Shown piece by piece: positions 45,150 to 55,420 of a stretch of 64,000 bases of DNA. This DNA is from Cristatella mucedo (lineage: Eukaryota > Bryozoa > Phylactolaemata > Cristatellidae). The stretch spans positions 9,642,001 to 9,706,000 of the forward strand of contig WPIO01000002.1 of the NCBI GenBank assembly GCA_009760855.2. Direction: 5' to 3'. The position numbers were made by a program, and so were the translations under genes. Below the pieces are notes generated by a model. That model saw only the letters and a program-made list of their open reading frames with translations. It was not told where the DNA came from and made no database searches. Position 1 is the stretch's first letter. Each line of letters begins with the position of its first letter.

Positions 45150-47915
45150 ACTATACCAATCTCAATATAATCTTTATAGGGTTGGTGCTGTAATATAGTA
45201 ACTAGATAAAAGTGGATATGTAATAGTAAATGAAAATGTAACTTTTGAAGGATTATTTGTAATACTAAAATTAGATAGAGAAGTGTTTAATAAAATCATA
45301 TTATCAACAACACCATAATATATTAGTTTGAAGTAAGCATAACATTTTTCATTATATGCAATCTTATGACAAAAATATCTAACAATAATATCACTATCTG
45401 TTGTTTTTTCAATATTAATAGTAATACCTGCTTTTATAACTCTAAATGAAAATTTGCTTCCTCCTGGTGATGTAAATGAATCATTATGCCAAAGTGCTTT
45501 ATAAACTGTATAATCAGTTAGAAAATTAACAAAATTACAAACACCATCTGTTTTATTATTTATATCTGTTACTTTTATAACTATCTTTGTTTATAATATT
45601 TTTAATTTTTATATCTCATAATTTTACTAAAGGTAATGTTTTATCACTAGAAGAAATTTTACTTCTATCTCCAATATTAACAACACTATTTACAGTCAAT
45701 TGTCCATAATAAGTAATAGCAGTAGAACCAAGAGCACAAAAATGTGTGTAAGGTATAAATCCTCATCTTAAATAGAAATGAGGTAATACATTTAAGTGAA
45801 CAAAAAATCGTTTGGTAGATAATTAACAAAAGTTGCATCATATCTTCCCATTTTCAATTTTTTAAGTTAAATTTCCATTTATTGTTTTATTTGAACTATA
45901 TACATCAGCTTTATTTTCATCGAGATATTTCTTGTCACAACATCACTTCCATTGATGGGATCTAATACATTTACATATTTTTTGAGTTTACAGATAAATT
46001 ACCAGTTATATGTTCATCTGAGTCTTTCCTTAAATAATTGTTATCAGCAAATGATTTAGTAACAGATTCTAATGAGTCTACAGTTTCTCCAAACTTTTTT
46101 ATTCTGTTTGAATTAAAATTCAAAGTTCTATTCATTTATAAATCCTTTCTAGAAAGCATTTTTAATATGTTGCAATATAAACTGTTACATTTCATGCTTT
46201 ATTAAATATGTCTGGTTTAGCTAAAAATAGAAAACTCTCTACTAGTTTTTATTTGAATCTACAGAATAACTTCCGAGCAATTGAAAAGGAAATTCATTTG
46301 AATTTATTCCATTTGCTGGAAAAGGAATAACTATTCTTGTTATATTTGGAACAATCGAATATACAGTTGAATATACAAATTTACCCTTAGGAACAGAAAT
46401 TTCTCCTAATGTTGCAGTAATCCATTTACAACTAAATGTTAAGCTACCAAGTGTGTTTGTAATGAACTATCTGTATATATCCTTGAAAATTTACAACTGC
46501 AACATTTCCATCTGTCATTCTATTTAGGTAATCAAGGTCTACACCATCATTAGGACTAACAGGATCCTTTTTAATCTCAATAAAATTATTTTGCATATCT
46601 AAGATCCCATTAACTGTTCCTCCATTTACACTAAGAAAGATTACATCCATATAAACCTTATTAGGGACATCATAATAATTACTAAACATAGTATTGACAC
46701 TAATACCACCATTTACAAATAAACTTCCTGAAATATTTCCACCACTTTTATCTAATTTTTATCAGCATAATCTTTATTTGCAGCATCATTAGGATTAATA
46801 GGGTTAGCAAGATCTACTAACCTGTGATTTTTCATGTCAATATCTCCATCAGAAGTAGTTGATCTAGAAACCTTTGCAACAAAGTATGTGTCTATATATT
46901 TTCTGTTTACAGCGTCTTCAGCATCAACAGGATCACCTAATTTCTCAATCAAATTACCATTCATACTTAGATTACCAGAGAGTATATCACCAGTCTTTTT
47001 AATACAATTCTTTGCATTAGTTCCTTTTTTCAATAACCTAACATTTCCATACAATACTAACAAGAAAATCTATATAACTAATTCCACTTGCGACAGTAAA
47101 TTGTTCATAGCATAAGTACAACTTCCATCAATATTAATTATTAAAACTATAGTACCACCAACACATTAAGTATTATCACTAGTCAACTCTAAATAAGAGT
47201 TAGTTTTATCAGTTGCATACATAATATTATATATCATAATAAAGTTAGGTAATACACCAGGAAAGAATGTTTTAAGTTTAGTTATAAATCCTAACTTTCT
47301 TCCTGTTTTATTTTCTATAATTGGCATGTCTCATGGTGTGATCTGCTGCAATGAAAATCCAGGTCCACTACTACCATTAGCAGTAATATTCAAACCTAGC
47401 ATGTCAAGTTTACATAAATTAGGATAAGTACTAGAACTCAATCCTAAATATCTAAATTCTACTTGTTTAGTATTATTAACATATTGTTTTGTTACAACAT
47501 CAGAATCTTTGAAGTTTATAATATTCTTATTTCCCATGTCTATGCTTGCCATTGCTTTACCTTGAAACACTTGTGTCATACTTTTCAACAATCCATAGTT
47601 TATTACTTTATAAGGTCTTAAATCACTAAAAACAGTTCCATCAGCAGAATTACCTGATATACCAATAACATTCTTGCAATTCAGTTGTGACATCATTTTT
47701 GCTCCAGTCTTTGATAATAAATTACTTAGACTTGATACAGTTGCTAATTCACCAGTAACATTAGCAGCAACACTACCACCACAGTTAGTACCAAGTCCAT
47801 AATCTAATCTTATTGCATCACCATCATTAACAGGATAACCTAAATTAGCTAATCTATTTTTACTTTCATTAAGATCAGTATAAACATTTCCATTAATCTT
47901 TTTTACTTTTTCCAT
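45150..47915 (-). pseudogene. Fibre-like virion protein with DPVNxxDA-V-KxYVD repeats (copy 1)
   Basis: A minus-strand gene of about 2.7 kb broken into several frames. The N-terminal half (47915-46444) has at least five copies of a 25-40-residue unit: ESKNRLANLGYPVNDGDAIR, KNIINFKDSDVVTKQYV, GNLIEKLGDPVDAEDAVNRK, KNHRLVDLANPINPNDAANK and MQNNFIEIKKDPVSPNDGVD. The C-terminal part (about 45840-45150) is a beta-rich stretch with GSTAITYYGQLTVNSVVNIG. This repeat plan is known from phage tail fibres, where it forms trimeric shafts before a receptor-binding tip, so host attachment is the likely role. A second copy lies at 58395-59358 on the other strand. Confidence 0.75.
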
Positions 47916-47927
47916 TACTTATTATAT

Positions 47928-49042
47928 ATGATGAATACAAAAGGCAAAGGAGTTGGTGAAGATATAAAAGAAGAAGTTAGTACATCTAAAGATGTTGTAT
48001 CAGGAACTACAACTGCAACAGAAGTAGGATCAAAAGCAATGATAAAAGTAGCACCTAAAATTGCAATGAAACTGTCGTTACAAGCATCAAACAAGATTGC
48101 AAAGATAGTTCCACAAGTATTACATTACAAGTATAATCATTTAAAGTTGTTCGATCTGCTACTTAAGCTCTAGGAGGTTTTCTATCGGATGTTACAGGAA
48201 TAGTCAATCTTCGACTATTTATAAAGGAAATTATAGATGATACTAGTTCTGGTAAGTATGGTAATGTGTTCTGGAAGAAAATATCAGAAAAAAAGATGGA
48301 TTGACAAAAATGGTTGCAAGTTTAGAGGTGGGCTATTACATCAATGAAATACTACCTGAAGCAGAGAAATCGAATAGTGATTGGTATTTAGATCCTAGTA
48401 AGTTTTTATCTGATATGTTTGGAGAAGAAGTGACATGGGATGCTACACAACTCGATGCTATCTCATGGAAAAAGAACTTTCTGGAAATGAGAGGTGGTAT
48501 TATTTCAGCTATTCCTGCTATAATAGCTAGTACAGCAGGTGTGATAGGAACAATAGGATTAGTGGTAAGTATAACAGTTGCTGTTGCTGGACTGATAAAA
48601 AAGATAGTGGACGATACAATGTTTACTGCTAAACCTCCCCCTATGAATACACATGAGGAAAGGATGAGTGCTTTATCACTTCAAAGTGAACGACTAAAGA
48701 ACACAATTACAGATATTCATAATAGGATAGAATTATTAGATCGTGGAGTAGATATTTGATTTGAGTGAAAAGGTTCAGAACAGTGAGGTAAAAAATCGAT
48801 TGGACTACTTGAAACAAGGAAAAAACTGTTAGAGGAGTCTGGAGTCTCATATAGTGATGAACTGAAGAAAGAAATTTAGAAAATAAAAACTAGTACTGTA
48901 GCAGCTAAAAAGAGCTGTAGCTATCAAGCAGAGAGAGCGAACTTTTACTTGCTAATCTATTTTCTAGAGAAGCAAGTCAACAAGAAATATGTAATGAGAT
49001 GATTAAATTAAGAGATGAGCTCAAAAAGAGATGTAAGAATTA
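47928..49042 (+). pseudogene. Putative membrane and coiled-coil Polinton protein
   Basis: Begins 13 bases from the fibre gene start, in the divergent direction. Three frames join: a Lys/Ser/Thr-rich N-terminus (47928-48173), SDVTGIVNLRLFIKEIIDD (48185-48290), and an open frame 48301-48759 with DWYLDPSKFLSDMFGEEV and a long Ala/Ile/Val hydrophobic segment (SAIPAIIASTAGVIGTIGLV and onward, about 30 residues) likely to cross or insert into a membrane. A charged coiled-coil tail runs to 49042 through stops. No family is recognised. It could be a virion membrane-active or fibre-anchoring protein. Confidence 0.55.
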
Positions 49043-49165
49043 GTCAGTGTGACCAATGATTTGATTGTCATTAGTTAAAGTATAAGTAAAATTTAGTCGT
49101 GCAAATTCCAAATGCAATTTGATTGCCATAAGATCTCTTGCTTCAGCTGCAGTAACAGGATCATT
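49043..49165 (-). pseudogene. C-terminal piece of an unknown Polinton gene
   Basis: Minus-strand open end with PVTAAEARDLMAIKLHLEF and the terminal segment LTNDNQIIGHTD. Its upstream part is cut by the LINE family A insertion at 49166, with possible continuation at 49467-49550. Function unknown. Confidence 0.45.
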
Positions 49166-49466
49166 GAATATAACATTTAAAAGAAACTTAAAAACATACC
49201 TATTTAGGACAGCATTTAGTGGGTCCTTGTGATTCGTCCTCGATGTGCTTATGCGTGCTGACACTGTTCATGCTGCCACTAACCACATTTGCATGCTGAC
49301 CCAGTGCATGTAACCCCTAACCATGTTATTCATTTTGTTTGTTTTTCAAGCATTATTTTACTTACTATTCTATTGCGTATCACTTTGCAGCAAATTTAAA
49401 GCGCCTAGAAAGAGATTAAGTTCTCTGAGGGCGCTTTATCAAGTGCAATATTATTATTATTATTAA
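49166..49466 (+). mobile_element. LINE family A 3' end inserted in the Polinton
   Basis: Contains AACTTAAAAACATACCTATT, the 3' UTR with AGAGATTAAGTTCTCTGAGG and an (ATT)n tail. It is nearly identical to the 4007-4850 copy by eye, so it is a recent insertion. Confidence 0.93.
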
Positions 49467-49551
49467 CAATAAAATAATGATGATTATATTTATTCTTGCT
49501 CTCCACTTGTTTGCTTTCTAACACCAATCAACACCTATAAAATAAGAAATG

Positions 49552-49842
49552 TTATTTTTTCTTTTTTCCTATATTTCTCATATTTTGTGAAGAAGTTGCA
49601 TCTCGCAAATTGTTGAAGCAATTTTTTAGTTTATTGTTATCTATGTGGTCCAACTCATGAAGTGGAAATTTACCAGTTACTATTAAATATGCTAATCTGC
49701 GCGCAAGATATTGTTTGTCATCTATTTTTATTCTTCTATAACCAATACTAGTATCTATTGTTCCTGATTCTTCACCAATTCTTGCAGTTCCACTACAATT
49801 GGTTTTATTTCTAAATTTGCCGCTATAAGGAATATAGTCCAA
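49552..49842 (-). CDS. HNH endonuclease
   Basis: About 96 codons. The first half has the beta strands typical before this HNH type, GYRRIKIDDKQYLARRLAYL; then LHELDHIDNNKLKNCFNNLR carries the H-D-H-I-D-N core; then SSQNMRN follows. This is the HNH_3-type fold of phage and giant-virus endonucleases and of self-splicing-intron homing enzymes. The metal-binding HxD..N residues are intact. No ATG is in frame (TAG lies just upstream), so the N-terminus or start is lost. It could be a free-standing homing nuclease parasitic on the virus, or a DNA-processing enzyme. Confidence 0.88.
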   Translation of the reverse strand: MDYIPYSGKFRNKTNCSGTARIGEESGTIDTSIGYRRIKIDDKQYLARRLAYLIVTGKFPLHELDHIDNNKLKNCFNNLRDATSSQNMRNIGKKKK

Positions 49843-50035
49843 AAGCTACATCACTCGCTCTCTAAATTCTTCAACTTCATCTTGATTCATTTTTATATAA
49901 TTTTCTTAAGTATTTAAAATAATTCAATTTATATAGAATTCGTATTTTGAAGTAAGGCTTGCTCTATCAGAACACCAACTAAATTAAATTCATACATCAA
50001 CAGAATAAATTTCTTTAAGTCCTAAGTATTCTGAT

Positions 50036-50703
50036 TTAACAGGAACTGTTCCAATATTAGTTACACAAACTCAACTAAACAGAATTGAAAAGAGTAAATC
50101 TAAAACTACTGGTTTGCAACTGAATTTAAGTCTTAAGCAACTTAAACAAAAAAGAAAAATGGTTCTGGTGTTGTTGACATTATTATTGGATTATCTGGTG
50201 GAAGAGAATTTCATTTGAAACTTCCTAATAATTTTAAATCTGAAGAAGTTCTTGGTGGCTCATTCAACAATACTGGACGATACAGTTATGCAGGCCCAGC
50301 TACTAAGTTCACTCAAAGGATGAATGAGGGCTATGTCGGTGTCAATGATTTGGATAATAAAGCTTTGGTGCATGATAGTATTTACTCTGAGACAAGTTCT
50401 ATGCCAGAACCTAGAAGAACAGAGATACGAAATTTATCTGATCTGGTACTTGCAGAATCTGCTGCTCGTATTTCTCTTGATGCACGTCAGCCTTCTTATG
50501 TACGTGAAGATGCAAAAAACGTGGCAGCTGTTATGGCAGCGAAAGCAAAATTAGGTTTGGGTATTGGTGGATTGTTGAATGATTCATTTACGACTGATTT
50601 CTTAAAAAACAAAGTATCAAATCCTGCAAGTTTGAACAAGATTAAGAATTATGCCCGGGGCATTGTTGATAGGATGCTAGATATTACTAGAAAAAAGATA
50701 TAA
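50036..50703 (+). pseudogene. PLA2-like minor virion protein
   Basis: The upstream part has PILVTQTQLNRIEKSKSK and NLSLKQLKQKRK, then a hydrophobic GSGVVDIIIGLSGG, the layout of Polinton/adintovirus minor capsid proteins. After one frameshift near 50160 a clean frame runs 50215-50703 with YSYAGPATKFTQRMNEGYVG, then LDNKALVHDSIYSE. The G-P-x-T calcium-loop-like start and the HDxxY helix resemble the phospholipase A2 domain of parvovirus capsids and related virus-like elements, where it breaches endosomes. The second calcium-loop glycine (GPGT) is GPAT here and the usual Cys before HD is absent, so activity is uncertain. Confidence 0.72.
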
Positions 50704-50767
50704 AAAATTTAACTAATCTCATTTTTATTTTGCTTTATGTATTTTTTGTGTTTATTGTTCTTTATGT

Positions 50768-51253
50768 CTAGTATTCAGCAGGATTGAATTCACCTCGTTT
50801 AACAATATCATAAACTTTAACTTGATCTAGTTTTAATCTAATATTAAGTCTTTCTTCAGAATTAAAAGTGTTTTTAGTTACATTACCTCCATCAAGAATA
50901 CCAGTAACAGCAAAGTCATTGCTAAGTTTTTGAATTACATCAGCAATACTACTAAACTTAAGTTGTTTGTTCTTTTGATCAAAGAACATAATTGGTTTAG
51001 TATCAAATGCAATTCTTACTCCAATAGTTGATCGTTGAGACTGACAAATCGTATCCACTGTATTCAAGTTTCATACTTGCTCTGTTGACAATATCTTCTA
51101 GTGCTGGTCTCATACCTTCACTGATATAGATCCATGCATTTAAGTAAGGTTTAGAATCTTTAGTAATTTTCTATTCAATATGAATACGAGCAGGTTTTCC
51201 TTTGGGAATGACAACAGAAGAATTTTCAAGTACTACAAATGTATTACCCATTT
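50768..51253 (-). pseudogene. Unknown conserved-looking Polinton protein
   Basis: Minus strand from an ATG at about 51253 with TFVVLENSSVVIPKGKPARI, a stop, then PYLNAWIYISEGMRPALEDI, a frameshift near 51067, and the open frame IGVRIAFDTKPIMFFDQ through LRLNIRLKLDQ-like strands to EFNPAEY. It is mixed beta/alpha and acidic at the end. I do not recognise it. It is followed on the same strand, further upstream, by the protease and the zinc-ribbon gene, which suggests a minus-strand block. Confidence 0.45.
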
Positions 51254-51316
51254 TTATGCAAGGAAAAGAAAACATTTAAATTTAATTAATAATTGCATTG
51301 TCGTTCCAAAATCTGT

Positions 51317-51660
51317 TTATTGCATTAGTTTTAGAAAGATTAGACATCTTCTTCCACAATCTGTTTGACTGTATTCTTGTGGCATAAATGTTTGAAAGCT
51401 TGGGATAACACCAAAATAACTTTTCACTTCTGGAATTGGCGGAGCACCGAATGAGTCAAAGTAAAAGCATTGTTTGCCTTCTTTTTTTAATGCTATCCAG
51501 TGATAGATTGCAAGATCGGATTCTCCTGTATTACAAATAAGACATTCGTTTTCTAGTGGTTTTGTTAGTTCATCTCTTGCAAACACACCTCTAAAAAATT
51601 TTGTATCTAATTCTTTTATGTAGTTATTTATTTCTAGATCTGTTAGTAGTGTTGATTTTA
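51317..51660 (-). pseudogene. Adenain-like cysteine protease (Polinton PRO)
   Basis: Processes capsid precursors in adenoviruses and, by family, in Polintons. Seen: FFRGVFARDEL near the N-terminus, catalytic His in YHWIALKKEG, the acidic residue in CFYFDSFGAPPIPEV, Gln in YSQTDCGRRCLIFL with the catalytic Cys of DCGxxC. Order and spacing fit the Ulp1/C48/adenain fold. The usual ATG appears to be ATA at the gene start, directly after the zinc-ribbon stop, and the C-terminus ends early at a TAG. Catalytic residues are intact. Confidence 0.9.
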
Positions 51661-51972
51661 TTTATTTTTTAGTTTGTCGATAGTCTTTTTAAGTTCGGCA
51701 AGTATTTGTTTTTTATCTTCTACACGTGTTCCAAGTCTTCTACCATGCGATAGGACTCCTTCACCTGTTGATCCTGCTCCAAGTCTTCTACCATGTGATA
51801 ATACTCTTTCTCCAACGTTATCTGGTGTACTCCTTAATTTGACAAACTTTGACTTTTTACTTCCACAAATAGTACAAATACCTTTTAACATTCTTTTTGT
51901 GCTATCCACTTCAACATATTCTTCATGAATTGTATCAGTTTGTCTTTTACACTTAACACAATACATTTCCAT
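51658..51972 (-). CDS. Zinc-ribbon protein with duplicated SHGRRLG motif
   Basis: Intact ORF of 104 codons from ATG 51972. The N-terminal CVKCKRQTD...CTICGSKKSKF is a four-cysteine zinc ribbon of the kind found as a small protein in Polintons and large DNA viruses. A linker has two copies of GVLSHGRRLG / RVLSHGRRLG. The C-terminus is a basic coiled coil (ILAELKKTIDKLKNK). Its stop overlaps the start of the protease gene, so the two are probably co-expressed. Nucleic-acid or capsid-assembly role is inferred only. Confidence 0.75.
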   Translation of the reverse strand: MEMYCVKCKRQTDTIHEEYVEVDSTKRMLKGICTICGSKKSKFVKLRSTPDNVGERVLSHGRRLGAGSTGEGVLSHGRRLGTRVEDKKQILAELKKTIDKLKNK

Positions 51973-51991
51973 ATCTATAATAATATAGAAA

Positions 51992-52663
51992 ATGGCGCTG
52001 AAAGTTAAAGCATTTAATTTTGGACAAGATGTAGATACTGGACATTTATAACCATTGCCTAAAGTACCTATTAGAGCATTAGTACTTGGACCAAGTGGAA
52101 AAGGTAAATCGCAGTTAGTAATGAATTGGATATTGTATGGTATGCTAAATTATTATACTTGTACAATAATTGCTTCAATTTTAGATCAAAAGTTATATCG
52201 TGATCTTATGTCAATGACTAAAGATAATCCTGCTTATGTTTGGATTAACGGTGTTAATGAAATGCCTGAAGCCGATTCCTATAAGAATTGTAAGAATGTT
52301 GTTGTACTAGATGATTTGATGACAGAATATCAATCAAATATCTTAGATTATTTCACTCGTTGTTGACATAAAGGATTGAAAATATTTTATCTTGCTCAAG
52401 GATTTACTAGTATTCCCAGAAGAGAAATTAGAAACAATATAAACATGATTATAATCTGTAAGCAAAATAATACTGATATAGAATATATTCATGATGCATA
52501 TGTTGATGATATAGACAAAAGACAGTTCAAAGAATGGGTTAACTCCTGTACTAGAAATAGATTTGGTTATTGTGTTATTGACTTAACTAAAACTGAATCA
52601 GAAGGAAGATTTTGGTCTGTTGATAGTACAGGAAAACAATTAATAACTATTTTTAATACCTAA
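51992..52663 (+). pseudogene. FtsK/A32-type genome-packaging ATPase
   Basis: Pumps viral DNA into the capsid. One uninterrupted frame from ATG 51992 to TAA 52661, about 223 codons: Walker A GPSGKGKS (52086), Walker B NVVVLDDLM (52294), then YFTRC and LAQGFTSIPRREIRNN, the sensor region of Polinton ATPases. Two in-frame stops break it: TAA at 52049 and TGA at 52364, where relatives usually have Arg. There is no frameshift, unlike most neighbours, so nonsense changes alone disabled it. It diverges from the zinc-ribbon gene across about 20 bases. Confidence 0.95.
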
Positions 52664-52719
52664 TAGATATAGGAATATAATAAGTAATATACGTAATATA
52701 ATAGTAATATACGCAATTA

Positions 52720-53699
52720 AAAAAAGCCTTATAAAAGAAGTGTTCAAGATGCAACTGATCTGCAAAATAAACTTAAAAATTTAGAAGAGTTATGTGTCGC
52801 TACTATGCTTGATAATAGTCAAGAAATATAAAAAAAATGAAGCAGAAATGATTACAAGAGATAGAGTAGAACATGAATTAATCGAACGTGCATTGGTGAA
52901 ATAAACTGATAATTCGGGTAATGTTGTTATTGATAAACTAAGAAAAGTTAGACCTAAACTTGCAATTAAAATGGAACAAAGTGAACTGATGAAAAAAGTA
53001 TTAGATAAAAAAGAACATGTAGATATTTCTAGTATAGTAAAAAAGGATTTGCTGCAATAGCAGAAGGAAAGTATGAAAAGGCGATTAATATTGAAAATCA
53101 AGCAAAGACACATGCAGCTAATCCAGAAGTAAAAAGTACTATTGCTGAACTTCAGAAAACAGTTGCAACTCATCTCAATGTTAATCATTCAACTGGTATG
53201 AGACCTAAGAAAGGTTGAAAGTGGTTAGTGAAAAAAAGAGCCTCTAGCAATTGCTGCTCCAACAGAAACAAGTATTCTAAAAGAAAAGAAACAAAATGTT
53301 CTTGATAGTATTAAAAATAGAGGTGTAGTATCTCCTAGTGTAAGAAATATTATAGAAAATATGAGTGTAGCAGATAAAGAGACATTCGATAGGGATGCTT
53401 TATATCTTGTTTCAGAATTACGTTTTTTAGAATCAAGGAAACCTACAAAAATTTAATATATAGTTATCTTGATTATAATCCTGACAGACTTGGTAAGGGA
53501 GTAGAAGTAATTCCATTGATTTTAAGTAGTGAAAAAGAAGTATTTGATAAGATAGATTTACGGTTGCGTGAACTTGCTGCTGGAAATAAAGGAGTTGTAA
53601 GTTCAATAAGTACTGGTGTTGATTTTCTTGCTAAGTCTGGAAAAGTTCCAAAGTCTTATATTGCAAAGATAAATAAACTTTTATATGATAAATAGAAAT
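52720..53699 (+). pseudogene. Coiled-coil Polinton protein of unknown function
   Basis: Follows the ATPase. Broken into at least four frames. Charged helical segments include QDATDLQNKLKNLEELCVA, KVRPKLAIKMEQSELMKKV, KAINIENQAKTHAANPEVK, then VSPSVRNIIENMSVADKETF, DALYLVSELRFLESR and LRELAAGNKGVVSSI. A similarly placed long helical protein is common in Polintons, but I cannot name it. Confidence 0.55.
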
Positions 53700-53872
53700 G
53701 AGTTATCTTTTGAAAGTTGTACAAGATTTTTTTACAAGTTTTGAAGGATTTAAGAAAGTATTCAAGCTGGAAAAGAAGGTTATATATTTATTGTAAGTGG
53801 AACAACTACCCCAATAAAAGTACATATAAATGATCCAATTAAATTAGGAAATAAAGTTCAAGATATGTTTTA
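53699..53872 (+). pseudogene. Short remnant beginning MSYLLKVVQDFF
   Basis: ATG at 53699, one frameshift near 53755, then YIFIVSGTTTPIKVHINDP and VQDMF with a stop. It may be the N-terminus of the degenerate minor capsid paralogue that follows. Confidence 0.4.
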
Positions 53873-53929
53873 AGAATTTCAGTGGAACTAACTCTATAAA
53901 AAAATATAACTACTTGTAATAATACTTGT

Positions 53930-54490
53930 GTTTAAAGAGTAGCAGGAGGATCAGAACAAACAATAACAATAAGACCTGGAATGTATACTTCTATTACAGA
54001 TGATATTAATATTGGTATTACAGATATAATTAATAATTCACTTACACAATCTGGAGCTACAACTGATAAGTTTTTTTTAGGTGTCAATACTGCTACTTCT
54101 AATTCTTGGGTTACTATGCCTGTTGGTTGGACATTTCTTGCTTGTAAGTCTAGTATTTTTACTATGCTTGGCTTTAGTAGTGATGCTTATACAACAGATC
54201 CAGGTTTTTCAGCGATGTATTCTAGTATTATTCCTGTTGTTTGTACACCAAATGTTATATACATTTCTGAAAATCAAATTTTTGCTTCAATATTAAATCT
54301 AATACTTGTAAGTTGTAATTTAATTTCTAGTGGAACAAGTTTTATAAATGGAGATGAAACACAAGTATAAAGAAGTTTTGCTAAAATTCTTATCCTTGGG
54401 AACAAATTATATATGAACCAAACACTCTTGAATATCCTAATATTGTTGGAGATTATATTTCTGATATAGTAATTATTGTTACTCATTAGA
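53930..54490 (+). pseudogene. Degenerate minor capsid (penton-like) paralogue
   Basis: The open part 53981-54370 has PGMYTSITDDINIGITDII, IFTMLGFSSDAYTTD and LILVSCNLISSGTSFINGDE. These line up in order with GYYDSNKVVGALNDSL, IGDILGFNSNQQRTID and IRWISVDCDLVDPFKNYIEI of the intact neighbour at 54563, so the two are tandem paralogues. This copy has lost its frame at both ends. Confidence 0.65.
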
Positions 54491-54562
54491 ATCTAAATTT
54501 ATTAGATTTTAGTTCTCAACAAGTAACTGTCGTTATAGAAATTTTTGAATTATAATATAAGA

Positions 54563-55411
54563 ATGTCTATAAGATTGACTGGAACTACTAGTTATGATTC
54601 AAAAACATTAGTACCACCAATTATACTTGGTTCTAACTCTGGGTATAATAAAGTTGGATTGCGAAAAGTAGAATTTACTTATACTAATAAAGTTGTATCA
54701 AATATTATTGCAGGAGTAAATGATACACTTTGTTATAGAAGTGGAATTGATAAACCAAATATATCAATTACATTTTCCTCTGGATATTATGATAGTAATA
54801 AAGTTGTTGGTGCTCTTAATGATTCCTTAACTTCAGCATGTTCATTTTATGACACTAGTAAAAGAAATTCAACAGGAATCAGATTTAGTGTTGATACTGA
54901 CGATAGAATAATGATGCAGCTGACAACTGGTTTTGTTGTTCTACTAGGAAGTAATGTTGCTAGTGTAAAAAATTCAATTGGTGATATATTAGGTTTCAAC
55001 TCAAATCAACAAAGAACAATTGATGCTGCTATTGTAGGTGGAACTCCTAATGAATTAATAGAAAAAGCCATGTATTTTGTTGGAATTTATAAAGCATGGA
55101 ATAAAATAGTGCTACCAGATAATGAAGGAATAAGATGGATTAGTGTAGATTGTGATTTAGTTGATCCATTTAAGAATTATATAGAAATAAAACCAGGTTA
55201 TCTTCAACAATCTTCATCTTTATATATTATTGATATTGATGATATTAATCCTGGAGATAAAGTTGATCTACATATTCCAAATATATTATACTTACCAACA
55301 CGTTGTAATATAGATTCAATAAGTAGTTTTAAAACTAGTTTAACAGATCAAAGTGGGGGAAATTTTAATATCATTTCAGATGTAGTTGCAACAATAGAAA
55401 TTTCAAAGTAA
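54563..55411 (+). CDS. Minor capsid (penton-like) protein, intact
   Basis: 282 codons from ATG 54563 (an upstream non-ATG extension of six codons is possible). Rich in beta strands, with GLRKVEFTYTNKVVSNIIAG, SGYYDSNKVVGALNDSL, IGDILGFNSNQQ and a C-terminal NILYLPTRCNIDSISSFKT region. It lies between the packaging ATPase block and the major capsid gene, the position of the minor capsid (single-jelly-roll, vertex) gene in Polintons. It is the longest unbroken reading frame of the element. Fold assignment is by position, length and composition, not by a catalytic motif. Confidence 0.72.
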   Translation: MSIRLTGTTSYDSKTLVPPIILGSNSGYNKVGLRKVEFTYTNKVVSNIIAGVNDTLCYRSGIDKPNISITFSSGYYDSNKVVGALNDSLTSACSFYDTSKRNSTGIRFSVDTDDRIMMQLTTGFVVLLGSNVASVKNSIGDILGFNSNQQRTIDAAIVGGTPNELIEKAMYFVGIYKAWNKIVLPDNEGIRWISVDCDLVDPFKNYIEIKPGYLQQSSSLYIIDIDDINPGDKVDLHIPNILYLPTRCNIDSISSFKTSLTDQSGGNFNIISDVVATIEISK

Positions 55412-55420
55412 GATAGAGCA

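Noticed and set aside
54081-54296. Leu-rich 71-codon ORF that looks like a membrane protein
   Set aside because: It is a shifted frame of the minor capsid paralogue.
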